A stretch of DNA of 64,000 bases from Lateolabrax maculatus (lineage: Eukaryota > Chordata > Actinopteri > Acropomatiformes > Lateolabracidae): contig CM062219.1 of assembly GCA_031216445.1 (NCBI GenBank), forward strand, positions 4,663,001 through 4,727,000, written 5' to 3'. The notes beneath the pieces were generated by a model. The model saw only the letters and a program-made list of their open reading frames with translations. It did not search any database and had not been told where the DNA came from. A program made the position numbers and the translations under genes. Below are positions 13,307 through 24,717 of the stretch, in pieces; within the stretch, counting starts at the first letter, position 1; every line of letters starts with the position of its first letter.

Positions 13307-13505
13307 CTGTCCGGTTGAAGGAAATCCACTCGGGTCGACAGCACTCGTGGAAGTAGTAGAGGATGTTCTGGTAGCTCGCCAGGAACCCGGTGAGAGCCGC
13401 AGCCATGCCCACCGCGATGCTGGTGCTGATGGGCTCGATCGCCTCCGTCACGCCGGAGCAGACGAGCATCCACAGCAGCAGGACGTGTCGCGACCTCGGC
13501 TTCAT
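13307..13505 (-). CDS. orphan torsin first exon (alternative exon 1 of torsin A, or relic of a third torsin)
   Basis: The minus-strand ATG at 13505-13503 opens a signal peptide (HVLLLWMLVCSGVTEA), then EPISTSIAVGMAAALTGF and YYFHECCRPEWISFNRTG. It ends at a perfect ACAG|GTGAC donor in phase 1, the phase used by exon 1 of torsins A and B. The EPIS start and the tyrosine/cysteine pattern are closer to classical TorsinA than are the first exons of A or B. It lies only 400 bp upstream of torsin A exon 1 in CpG-rich DNA. No torsin exons 2-5 lie between it and gene B, so either it splices to the 11603-9994 body (337 codons) or it is what remains of a third copy. Confidence 0.75.
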
Positions 13506-13556
13506 TTCCGCGCAGACAGTCGCCGCTTCATCGGAGTGAAATAACCGGAGGAGGAC

Positions 13557-13617
13557 GTGGGGGGTGGAAACGGTGCCGGTGGAAACGGTGCCGGTGAAAT
13601 TGGTGCCGGTGAAAACG
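13557..13617. repeat. short GGTGCCGGTGAAA-type minisatellite
   Basis: About four imperfect copies of a 12-15 bp unit containing GGTGCCGGTG lie just upstream of the orphan torsin exon's start. Confidence 0.7.
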
Positions 13618-13713
13618 TTGCGAGCCTCAAACTGTTTGCCAGAGGCGGATTACGTCAACACGGCGGCGACGTGGTGGTTACGCACATGACGTCAGAGTCC
13701 AAAGGTGACGTTC

Positions 13714-14684
13714 ACCTGGGTCCAGTTGCAAAAAAAAAGTTTCATCTGGATCAGATCGATCCGGATTTGGAAATCCCAATGTTTTTGCTATCCTGGATCA
13801 GATAATCCGCGTTACTTTTATTTACACAGATAGATACACATTTTCCTGGATTAACTAATCCGGATTACCAGGTGGAATAGTCAGCGTGGGGTCACTTAAA
13901 GGGTTTTTATTTGAAGTAAAACAGTAAAACAATGCAAACATGTCATTCCAGTTATTTTAAACAGTCAGGCCCCTCATCTGACCCACAACAAATAAATACA
14001 AACAGACAAATAGTTTATACACTATTCACAAAGACACTGGGGATATTTTGAACAGGTATTTTTAATCACAAAGCGTAAATGTCCAATAATTAAAAAGATA
14101 AATAACATTCAGAGTTCTGCATGCTTTTATGACGTGGAGCTCAAGTCTGGCTTTGGTTTGCAGTAGTTTGATAAGAGAGATTTGTTCCTCTGCCAGATGA
14201 ATTTGACAGCTACTTTCGGTTTCTCCTTTATTATTATTTATTTTTTACTTTTACTGTTCTGAAAGGCTTAATGGGCTATTAAGCTTTTCAGAAAGTCTAC
14301 TTTATCACTGTAACAGTTAAACAAATCAAGTACAATATATAAATAAATGTCAGCTACATATACTACTAAATGTTGTATTATTTGACCAGTTTAAAAGTTT
14401 TAGGCCTATTATAATTCGTTAATGAAATCCACCCTAAATCCAGCCTTGTGCTGGGATCAGGGTAATCTCAGTTTTTTGGATCAAAGGTATGTCAATCCTA
14501 CTAAAAAGTTTTAAACAACACATAGAGCTACTGAAGGTCTGATCCGGATCAAAACCAAAACTGGATTACGGGATGTAATCTGATGTCAGAATCCTTTTTT
14601 CTTTTATTTGACCACCCCAACTTCAAGATTTGATCCAATCCAATAGCTGAAATCCAATCAGATTATGAACAACTGGGCCCAGGT
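13714..14684. mobile_element. putative non-autonomous DNA transposon (MITE-like) between torsin copies
   Basis: The ends are inverted: ACCTGGGTCCAGTTG at 13714-13728 and CAACTGGGCCCAGGT at 14670-14684 match at 14 of 15 positions. The interior repeats GATCCGGAT/GGATCAGAT/GGATTA motifs near both ends and has no ORF of note. I could not identify a clear target-site duplication, so the true ends may differ by a few bases. Confidence 0.5.
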
Positions 14685-15196
14685 TTTTAACTCTGTTGGA
14701 GATTTAACATTTTGTGTGTCATATATCCAAGATCCCACATGAACATATGCTATAATGCTGCATTATTTTCTGCCACATAAATACTTCAGGAATAGAAGAG
14801 ACATAAGATTCAACAACAAGACTTTTTTTTAAATTGGTTTGATGAGGTTTAATTTATTGATTCTGCAGGTCACTTATTTTCATACAAAGAAAGCATAATA
14901 GCATCTTGGATCCCAGCAACATATTGATGAAGATTTTCCATTCATAAATCACACAGCAACCAACAAATGTATTAATCTTAGACTCCCTTTACTTTACACA
15001 TACATGGACATGCCCATCTCATTGACATACAAGTATGTACGTTTAAAGGGAGAATTATTCCAGTTTACCAATGCTAGGATGATATATTTATTTATCTAAT
15101 GTTTAGCTTGACTTCCTCTCCTCAGTCTGTTGGCTGAGGGTGTTTTGAGTTAAAAAAGTGCACGTAATGATCGTATGTGTACATCAGATGTTGTTA

Positions 15197-18100
15197 TTAT
15201 GTGTAGTAGTGGAACTTGCTACATATCGTCTTGCAGCCTATGACAGCGAACACTTTCTCAGATTTAGGGAAATATTGCCGATCTTTGGCCATCTGGTCTG
15301 CCACTCTCTGGTCTGGTGAAAGTTTTCTGGCTTTCATCTCAGCAATGATACACTGGACAACATGGCGGTGCTCCAGAGGCAGGAACGGGACAAAGAAGTC
15401 CACCCGGTTGTCTGCAATCAAGCTTGATTGCTGAAAGCCACCTACAGGAAGAGATGAAGAAATACTTAAAGTAAAAAAATCTAATTTTTCTTTTTTTTTT
15501 TCATAGAATCTAATTTTGTGGGATGACCAAGACAGAAGGAAGTAATCTGCTCACTGTTTTTGTTAAATGCTGATTCAGAGAAGGATGTTTCCAGGTCTTT
15601 CAGCTCGATTTCTTCTCGATTTCGTCCTTTGTTCCAGAAATCTAAAGCTGTCTCTGTGATGATCCTCCCTCCTTCATTGCTAGGAGGAAGATCAGAATAT
15701 ATTAGAATTAGCTTCTGATTGTTACCACATGTACATTTATCAAGTCCTTTAAAATGTTGTTTTATGCTGAACCAGAGTTATGTTGATTTTAAATGTTGAT
15801 TTAATTACATGTTATTAATAATATAAACATTAAGATTAAAGCACAAAACAATGTTGTGTTTTATAAAGGACAAACAAAATGAAAACGAGTCTGCACCACC
15901 ATTAAATAAAGATCCAGCAAATAAAATACTGTGAATAAAATAGATAAAATGATAAAAACAGGAAAATAAACCAATGAAACATAATGGAACTGGGTAAATA
16001 AAACTATGGGCTGAAATTAATGAAAGACGTTTTAAAAAGATACATTTTAAGAGGAATTTAAAATGTTGCAGAGTGTTGGTATTATCCAGCAACAGCAGTA
16101 TTTTAATATAGTTCTGTGTCCTCATCAAGTAAATCTCAGAACATTGAAGGTGAAGGTTAAAATAGAAGATAAGATATCGTTAATTGATTTCCCAGAGGGA
16201 AAATTTGGGTGTTACAGCAGCACAAAGACAGAAATAAGTACAGATAAATAGAGGAACTTCATATTAACTTAGTATATAGAATAAGAGTAAAATAAAAAAA
16301 TATACAAGAGCAATTCAACTCAAAATTACAGGCAATAGCAGTAAATCACTGCTCTGATGGGTGTTCACCATGGATATACTGGCTTTCTGCCGCAACTCAT
16401 CAAAAGATGACTAAACACATCCAAAGGCAGTAACAAAATGTGCACGATTAACAGAAACGATGTAATTCAGACAGAAACGTGTTGTAAAACTAAAATGTTT
16501 CACACTGAATGCCCCCCACAATCTTTTTCCCAATGCAAACATCTTGTGAAAATAAAAACTACATCTCCATCTCTCTTGTCTCCTCAAGCACCAGATTGCT
16601 TCATACCCCAACCACAGTTCTGCTAAGGTTACCTTGAATATCACTAAATTTAAATAATGTACTTTCAAAATAATACTATCAAAAATAGTGCCACCTGGAA
16701 GAAACTGCACAAAAATCTAATTCTAAGGCCTCCAAATGAATATTTATAACCTTCATCCTTTATGACACCATTACTGCATGTACATTTGTAAACAGGTTTC
16801 TCCCAGTGCTCCTCTCTGTGTACATTACACACTCACTGTGTGAATTAGTTAACATTTAAATTCCTCAGAAACTATTGTCACTATTGTGTTTTTTATTTGT
16901 CCTCCCATGATTGGCCCCCTTCTGTGGTTCAAATTAAACATTCTCATTGGTCAGCCTTAAACCAATTCCTTCATCCTTTCACCTGAGGAAGATGAAGATG
17001 GTTTTCCGATAAGAAACTCCATCCAGCTTGGTGTAGTAGTCCAGGAACGGCTTAATGGTGTCAATCAAACCAGGATGCATCTTGTCCATCTGATCAAAGA
17101 TGAACATGGAGCGTGCACAGTTGGTGACATTGCCTTTGATCCACTGCTGTAACTGAGACTGAGGAGACACAGTAGCATATTTTATTCATACAAAAGGCCA
17201 AATAGAACAATGTTATTGTGTTTGAATTGAATCAGGGATGGGCAATATTTCCAATAAATGTATTTAAATACGCATTTGATACAAAAAAGTATTTTGTAAT
17301 TTGTATTTGATGGACTTGATGGGAATAGTTTTCAAATTTTTATTTAGTATTTTTAGATTTTAAAAATACTGAGAATACTTTCCCCAGACCTGTCTGCGTG
17401 ATGACGTCACATAAATACAAACTGATGCATTGGTAATCGGACAAATTGGACAGGCCTGTTGGAGAGGATCATACGGAGGCTGAAATGTGTTGGCTGGTAT
17501 AGTTCTATCAAGTTGCTTGAAACTGTAACACTAGCCTTTAAATTTGTTATATAATTTTGGTACAAGATAGATAGATAGATAGATTACTTTATTCATCCCC
17601 AAAGGGAAATTAAGTAACAGAAACAATAGGCATTAGCCCCTTTTACCAATTTAATATATTTGTTAAAATGGTAAACTAAGTTACTAACTATTTAGTGAGC
17701 TGTCGTCAAAGCTAACGTTGGCTGATTTTACAGTATAATAACACTGTAGAATGTGTAACGTGTTCAATGCATGGATGTGTTAAGCAGCATTGTCATTAAA
17801 AAGTAGACTTTACGTCCATCATAGGCTACCTGTCCAACACCTGCACAGGTGGTTGTCTATTTGTTATGTTTTATTGTTATCATACAAATCAGTTTATTTC
17901 ACAACACTGTGGCCCATTGTATGGAAATGCACGCTACAATATTGGCCTACATGTATATAGAATGGAGGCTTGTGAAATGATTTCATGCTCCCTTGGAAAT
18001 GTGTTTCTTGTATTTTTAAAAGTTTATTTTGGTACATTGCGTGGTTGTTATATTTTATAGTTTAATTTAAAAAAAACTCACAATTAGTGTATTTTGAATC

Positions 18101-19488
18101 TTGTATCATAATCGATTTTAATGTATATTTGCCCATCTCTGAATTGTATCGACTTTTTATCGTACCTTGTAGATTGTAATGTTACTTTTATGCGGGAAGT
18201 GAAGTTCAGGTGTGAAAACATGAACAAACTTGCTTTCCATTCCCTCCTTGTAAATGTTTTCAGCAATCAGCTGACTAACAAAGCTCTTCCCTGTGCCGCT
18301 CCGTCCGTGCAGAGAGAGCACCAGGGGCTTCTTCGGGTTGTCGTCGCTCATGAATCCATTCACAGCTTTCAGGATGATGCGGGACGCGATGTGCTGTCCG
18401 AACAGTTTGTTTTCCAGGTCAGCCTCGAGACCTTCAGAGTGACAGCAGAAGGTCAACAAGATAGTTTTTAACTTTATTGAACAAGTAACGACAGGAACCC
18501 AACAGTTCACAGCCAGGGGTTCAGAGACAGAAATCATACAACCCAACACAATGGACACAAATATTAAATAAAAAAATGTAATGAACTACTTGGAAATACA
18601 TTCTATATACTATATGATGGGTTGTGATTGGAGAACTTAGATTCATGAATCTAATTTAAGTTTTTCACTCTTTTCAAATGTGAATGCACCTAAAGAGCCA
18701 GACGAGCATCCAAATATGAAGCCACGTTACACTGACTGGGTTCAGTTCGAATGAGTTTATGATTTAATTGATGATTAATGCCCTCTCATTAGCCTAATTT
18801 TCATTACAGCATTGGATTATTGGATAGATTTGATATGTAAACAAAAGATTGGGCTGGGTCAGGAACTGCTGCTGCTGTGCCCCTTAAAGCCCATTGAGAC
18901 AATGTATACGATACTGGTCTATAAATACCGTAATCTTGACATGACTTGATGTATTTGAAATGGTAGACCCAAAATGTTCTGTAGTTATTTTGACAATATG
19001 AGGAAATGTACTCATTTTGCTGACTAATGTGTGATTTTGATAGTAATAAAATCAAATTAACAAACTCATTAGCTAGAGCAGAATTAAAATTAGTAAAACC
19101 AAACAGTACACGTTCATGAGAAAAGAAATCAAAAGGAATCAAGATTAAATTGTATTTTGGTCCAGATTCGGACCAGAATCTGCTGGATCAGTATGTGGGC
19201 TCTAGACTTAACGTTAAAGAAATTAATTACAGATGTTTGTCCCTTAATTTGAGTTCAAACAAACTATATAAACACAGTACAACTGTCTTGACATTTACAT
19301 GCCTCACACTCACCTGCTGCATTGAACGAAATCCACTTCGAATCACAACTTTCAGGTGAATCGTAGATTTTCTGCCACAGATTCGCAATGGCACCAACAA
19401 CCGTTGTTGTGATCGGATCAAATGTATTTACCAGAACACTGGCGGTCAAAATAATATGTAACCACAAATATATTTGTACTGCTTTCAT
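15197..19488 (-). CDS. tor1-like: torsin gene B (TOR1-type paralogue with altered Walker A and Walker B)
   Basis: Exons in order: 19488-19314, 18431-18166, 17158-16983, 15679-15555, 15441-15197. All are GT-AG and in phase, giving 328 codons plus TAA, close to gene A. There are no stops or frameshifts. Residues 1-22 are a signal peptide (MKAVQIYLWLHIILTASVL). Walker A reads GRSGTGKS instead of GWTGTGKN. Walker B reads FIFDQMDKMH: the catalytic Glu of gene A is Gln. The codon is CAG, on the minus strand around 17092. Sensor 1 is SNEGG, and the redox cysteines (VVQCIIAEM, GCKT) are kept. The FNAT glycosylation sequon of A is FNAA here. Compared with A, exon 2 is nearly identical and exons 1, 4 and 5 are more diverged. 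It may be a retained regulatory or pseudoenzyme paralogue; intact splicing argues against a dead copy. Confidence 0.9.
16145..16340. repeat. LINE 3'-tail-like fragment in torsin B intron 3
   Basis: Contains 'gatttcccagagggaaaattt', then GTTACAGCAGCACAAAGAC and an AT-rich tail. It shows the same pattern as the fragment in torsin A intron 1. Confidence 0.4.
17233..18141. mobile_element. non-autonomous hAT-type transposon, 909 bp, in torsin B intron 2
   Basis: The left end starts CAGGGATGGGCAATAT and the right end finishes ATATTTGCCCATCTCTG, so the inverted ends share CAG(G/A)GATGGGCAA. It is flanked by 8-bp direct repeats AATTGAAT (17225-17232) and AATTGTAT (18142-18149), 7 of 8 matching. That is the target-site duplication length of hAT elements. 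No transposase ORF is present. A short (GATA)n plus 'ctttattcatccccaaagggaaatt' LINE-tail-like piece (about 17560-17615) lies inside it. Confidence 0.8.
18645..19021. repeat. 377-bp direct repeat, copy 1 (torsin B intron 1)
   Basis: Runs from ATGAATCTAATTTAAG to CTCATTTTGCT. It is almost identical to 20789-21164, with only a handful of substitutions and one 1-bp indel visible. The two copies are in the same orientation and bracket torsin B exon 1. Confidence 0.95.
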
Positions 19489-20494
19489 CGTTGAAAGAGC
19501 TTAATTCCTGAAGTCAGCCGTTTTTATATAGTAAATCACCTTAACACGGTAAGACCTCACGGATTCAGCTGACTAATAGCTTCCTTATACCAGTAACATC
19601 CTGGCAAGGCGAACTTGGCGAACAACTTTTGCTGCCACAAGCCCTGTGTCCTGTGACTGCAAAAGTTGTCAAACAGGCTTAAATGATTTGACATTAAACC
19701 AGGTGCCTACAATAGTGGGGTATGATGTTTGAATGATCTCTGAATGTAAGGCTGGATTACCTGCCACAAACCCCAGACCCCCAGGGGCCTCAAAAGGCCC
19801 AGTTCACTATGGGGTTTTTGGTAATATGATTAATTGTAACTCTCTTTAGGTATATGGGAATATGCATTATTGAAGCACAATATAAACTTACATAATAAGG
19901 GCCTTATGGTGAGTGCTGATAGGCTTATAAACCTAATGCTGAGGCCCTGTCTTGAAGAGGGTCCATGTGTCAAAATCTAACTTGAAGAAAGTACTTTGCT
20001 TAAATGGTGCATATTAGATTAGATATAGACTGCACAGCAAACCTGGGGCCATGTAATATTCCAGCATGGAAATACTGAGTAGGGGAGGAACAGGAGGTTA
20101 ATGGGTGCCCACCTTCTCCTTTTTGCCCCTGGGCCTCCTAGGAGGTTGACCCGGCAATGTCTGTAACTTCAGCACCCACAGGCTTGCAGTTGGCTTGAGT
20201 AACCACACCTTGTCAGTGCCAACATGCCTGTATAAATAAAAAAATGTAGAGCACAAATAAGGTGCAGGAGATGTCACGTTAGGAAAGACTACTTAATAGT
20301 TTGATTATTTCTTCCCCTTCCAGTAGAGGGCAGTTTCACACTGCAAATGGGAGGCTTCTATGTGGGCATCATTGTCATTGTCTCCATTTCATTGTCATTG
20401 TCATTGTTGTTTATGTTCATATATATACTTTGAATAAATATTTATGTTTATATTTGTACATAGCAGTTAAATGTTTATGTTTACCTTTGTTGTC

Positions 20495-20625
20495 CTTGTT
20501 TTTTGTTTATTTGTCTATTTCTGTGTTTGTACGTTGAGATCAACGGAGAAAACTGAGTCAAATTCCTTGTACGTGTATGCATGCATGGACCAAAAAGCTG
20601 ATTCTGATTCTGATATTTCTTCAGG
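20495..20625. repeat. LINE-tail-like fragment ending in GATTCT repeats
   Basis: AT-rich DNA ending in 'ccaaaaagctgattctgattctgat', a common ending of decayed teleost non-LTR copies. Assigned from memory. Confidence 0.35.
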
Positions 20626-20788
20626 GGAACTATTAAACCGGCCTGCTTTTATCACAAACGATCATACCTGAACATAAAGTTCTACATTGTAGTTATTTTT
20701 TGCAATTTGCTTGCAATAAAAAAAAGTTTCCTAATGCATAAGGGACAATTTAAGTTACGTAGTAAAGGTAAGTTAACGTTTGCTTGTA

Positions 20789-21164
20789 ATGAATCTAATT
20801 TAAGTTTTTCACTCTTTTCAAATGTGAATGCACCTAAAGAGCCAGACGAGCATCCAAATATGAAGCCACGTTACACTGACTGGGTTCAGTTCGGTTGAGT
20901 TTATGATTTAATTGATGATTAATGCCCTCTCATTAGCCCAATTTTCATTACAGCATTGGATTATTGGATAGATTTGATATGTAAACAAAAGATTGGGCTG
21001 GGTCAGGAACTGCTGCTGCTGTGCCCTTAAAGCCCATTGAGACAATGTATACGATACTGGTCTATAAATACCGTAATCTTGACATGACTTGATGTATTTG
21101 AAATGGCAGAACCAAAATGTTCTGTAGTTATTTTGACAATATGAGGAAATGTACTCATTTTGCT
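20789..21164. repeat. 377-bp direct repeat, copy 2 (upstream of torsin B)
   Basis: Same sequence and orientation as 18645-19021, about 2.14 kb away. The ends carry neither inverted repeats nor TG...CA, so it does not look like an LTR. It could be a dispersed element family or a local duplication. Confidence 0.95.
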
Positions 21165-22261
21165 TTGTGTCATGAGGTCATCCCCTCTGGGAACCCTTTG
21201 TACTCTCTGGATCAGGCTCGTCATTATAAGACAGCGTAGTTTATGGATACCAAATGTTTCCTCCAGTACTTCACCCTCTTTACAGGCTCTTCAGCCCCTG
21301 GCTCTGCTTGGTTTTGGCACACTTTGAGGACAGGACATGGATGGTGACACAGTGTAACCAAGAACAGGTTTGAAGCTGATCTTGCAGCTGGATATGCAGT
21401 AAATACATAGAAAAAATAAAATGTGTATAAAGAGATTGAGTGGACAGCCTTATTGTAGAAAATATGGACAGAAGATACTATAAAATGACGAGTTACGGGC
21501 TGTAAAGAGTACCATTTTAGAGGCGTCACCCATGTTTTAAACAAACTCAGTATAGGTGAAGTAATTAGAAGTGATGAATTCAAATCGGGCTGCAAAGCAC
21601 TCTGACTTCCAGCTTCTGTGGCACTCCTGATCAGGATGGTGGTAATAAATCTGCCAGCACAGACTGTCTCCCGAGGCCCAAGGCAAACAAAGGACCTTCG
21701 TTTTCTGCTGCTGCCCGTGTTTTTCCTTCCTCTCCTCCAGCCTGTCATTGTGGCGGCGTGTCCTTCCTGGTGTGGATGGGGTCAGATTGTGTTCCTTATG
21801 TTCCAGGATCAGAGCTCTTCCTCGAGTTCCTCAGTGTGGCTCTTTGGGGAGGGGAAAAGCTACAGCCAGGAGACCGTTGCTCCTGATGAAGCCCAGACTC
21901 CCTTGTGGGGCCGAGATAACTCCGAGGGAAAAAAAAGGATTTGAGCTTCCTTTGATAATGCTGTGAATGCTATGACAAAAAGTGCAAAAAAAAAAAAAGC
22001 TTTAAAGCAGCCCAACACCCGCTCTGTTGTTGTCCCTGCTTGAAGCAGTTTCCTTTGTTCTTGTGCATCTGCACAAGCACTTTCAGAAACAAAGTACCAG
22101 GATTTCTTGTCGTTTCCCAAGAAATTCACTGAGTAACGCACTTTTGAATGACATTCTATGCACTTTTCCTTTCACAACTTTACATGGCTGTAGGTATGGT
22201 ATAAACTAAACATATAGATTTATTAAACATTGCTTTGAATGTTGGAATTGCATTGGAAACA

Positions 22262-22640
22262 ATGTGAACCTGCTGCTCAGTTAAAAGAGTACTCCAGTCA
22301 TTTAGTATTATAGTCCATAAAGTTCAGGGATTTGTAAGAGACAGATTTAAGAGTCTACAGCCTGTGAGGCTGTACTCGAGCCCAGCTGTACTTGAATTGC
22401 TAACCAAGAACATGCAGATGTTTAGCAGGTATAATGTTTATTATGGTCATTATCCTAAGTTAGTGTGTTGGCCTGCTAACATTTGCTTACTAAGGCTAAA
22501 CACAAAGTACAGCTGAGGGGAATGTGAATGTCAGTAGTTTTGCGATCCTCCAGTAGTTGTCAAGATATTTCAGTTTACACAAGAGTAATGGACTGACTGA
22601 CCAACCACCATTGCCGTTTTTGTCAAAATCAAAGCTGCAG
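22262..22640. repeat. teleost dispersed repeat fragment (CTAAACACAAAGTACAGCTGAGG family)
   Basis: Contains 'cctgctaacatttgct', 'ctaaacacaaagtacagctgagg' and 'ccagtagttgtcaagatattt', motifs I know from a very abundant fish interspersed repeat. Pieces of the same family appear near 33.8 kb and 40.7 kb. Exact limits are uncertain. Confidence 0.45.
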
Positions 22641-24717
22641 AGGCCAAGATATCCAGACTTCTAGTCCCTAGTAGGAGTAAAGCTCCAGAAATGCTCAATC
22701 CTACAATCCCCATCATGCAACTAGATAGTTGACATGTAATCGGGGGAGTGCCTCTATAGGGAGCTATTATAAATTTAAACAGCTGAAAGTTAATTGTGAA
22801 TATGTATTGCAACATTACACAGACAGACTGGGCTTCTTTGTTTCTAAAATATGAGTGTAGTGTTATGCAACAGGCTTTTCCCCCACTAACTTTAGGGCCT
22901 GAGAAGTCTGGGCATCTTCTCAATGGTCATCAAGTGGGAAAGAATAACTTTTCCTGCTGAGTAAACTTGTCTATTCACTTTGGATGTTGAAAAATGATTT
23001 AATGACTCTGACAAAATATTGTGCTTCTCTTAAGATGTTTAACTCACATCTCAGAGCCTGATTGGAGGTCTTTTCTTCTCCTTTATTCCCACTAATTTCT
23101 CCAGTGCTGGTTCATTCAGTGGTTAAAGAAAGGGAGAGGGCGCACTTGTGGAGGAGTTGGAGCTTTGAGGGGGAATAAAGAGGGGACAGGTCAACCTCTA
23201 ATCTCACTTATAACAGAGGGCACTGCCACCACACACTGACCCCCACTCCCTCTCTGTTCACCTCATCTCACCCTTGCCTTAACCCCCCACACTGTGGCAG
23301 CTCGGGCTGGACGGCCACTTAAAGAAGCAAACCAGGGCCAAAGCACATTCCTCTGGAGTCAACAATGAGAGGATCTGCAGAGAGAAGATTAGAAGAAGAT
23401 CGGAGAGTTGAGAGGAGAGATAAATAAAAGTTAAACATATAGAAAGTTACATTACGTGATGAAAGATATGTGTTAAACAATATAAAGCACAGGAGAGCGC
23501 AGTGCTGTTGCTTGTTTGTGTTGGACTTGTTATACTCCTTATCACCACCAGGAGAGGCTCACTGCTTTTGTCTGCCAGCTGGTTTTCCCTTCATGGTGCA
23601 AAATTTATGTCTTTTGGGAAGTGCAGAACACACAAATAATTGAATTACAGTAACTACAAAATCAGCCACAGTAGTAATGGAAACTACAACAGAAAAAATA
23701 GACACGACATTTTGGATACCAAGGATACTGACTCATGTACAGTGGTCACTTAGAAAAGCATTTATTATTTCATTTTCTAAGGAAATGAAGCTGTGGTCTT
23801 AAGATCAATTTTTGTTTCAGCACCCCTCCCCTCTGTTTTCCTGTCTTTCTCACTAGGTTTCCCTCCAGATTGTGTTGGGTTTGGGTAATGCATTGCTTAA
23901 GTGCAACAGTTCAATGGTAAAGAGTTCATTATTGCCCTGGAAATCCTCCTGTGGCTCTCGTTGTCATGCAAGAAAGAGAGTAAGAAGTACAATTTTAAGT
24001 CAACTCTGGATTTTTGCCAGGTTGCTGTGTCATTTTTAGCTTTTTCTTAAGATTCAACAACAAGCCCAGAAAATATATATAAACAAATAGAAATATAAAG
24101 TAGCCTATTTAAAAGTAGCTCCAAATCAATGAGCTAAAGAAGTAAAATGTTGCTTACAGCTTGATGCATTAAATTAACAATTTAATAATTAATAATCAGT
24201 CATACATAATATATTACTCAGGTGGCCCTTTTTCTGCAGAACCAGTACCTTTATTTTGATACTAGAAAATGTTGTTGATAATACCTACATTCTTTTGTTT
24301 AATTTTAAATGCAGGAGTTTTACTTGGAGTAACTTTCGGGCTGTTGTATTGGTTCTTTTGATTGGTACTTTTGTCTATTTCACATGAGTGAAGACGGGTA
24401 GCGTTATACCTTTAATTTTTTTCTGTGTTTGAATTAGACAATGTATGGATAGATACATATTTCCCTACAAGAGCAACGGAAAACCAAAACTGGAAACAGG
24501 ACCAACTTTTTCATGGTAATTTATTTTCTGAAACAAGGGTTCTTTGATTTTCAGACACAAAAAGCCAAAAGTAGAAGTCACATTTTTAGTCGGCTTTTGC
24601 TCCTGGAATGACAACTGATATTTTATCAGCTGAAACTCAGTTTTCCTGTGAAAACAAAAAATCTGCCAAACCATTTTCCTGTTCCCTAGCAACGGTTGCT
24701 AGCTGCAGTCACTGTTT

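Larger units (their letters stand above)
19489..24717. other. intergenic region between torsin B and the 636-aa gene
   Basis: Apart from the 377-bp repeat copy, the LINE-tail-like piece and one dispersed repeat near 22.3-22.6 kb, I see no exon, RNA or promoter I can support. A 174-codon minus-strand ORF at 21224-21748 has no recognisable domain, low codon bias and no conserved splice context. Confidence 0.5.

Noticed and set aside
20707..20898. Small ORF inside the 377-bp repeat, copy 2
   Set aside because: The frame is not preserved at both ends in copy 1 and there is no homology.
18645..21164. LTR retrotransposon flanked by the 377-bp repeats
   Set aside because: No TG...CA ends, no primer-binding site or polypurine tract, and the interior is torsin B exon 1.
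21224..21748. 174-codon minus-strand ORF
   Set aside because: No recognisable domain, poor codon character, no promoter or splice context; likely chance.
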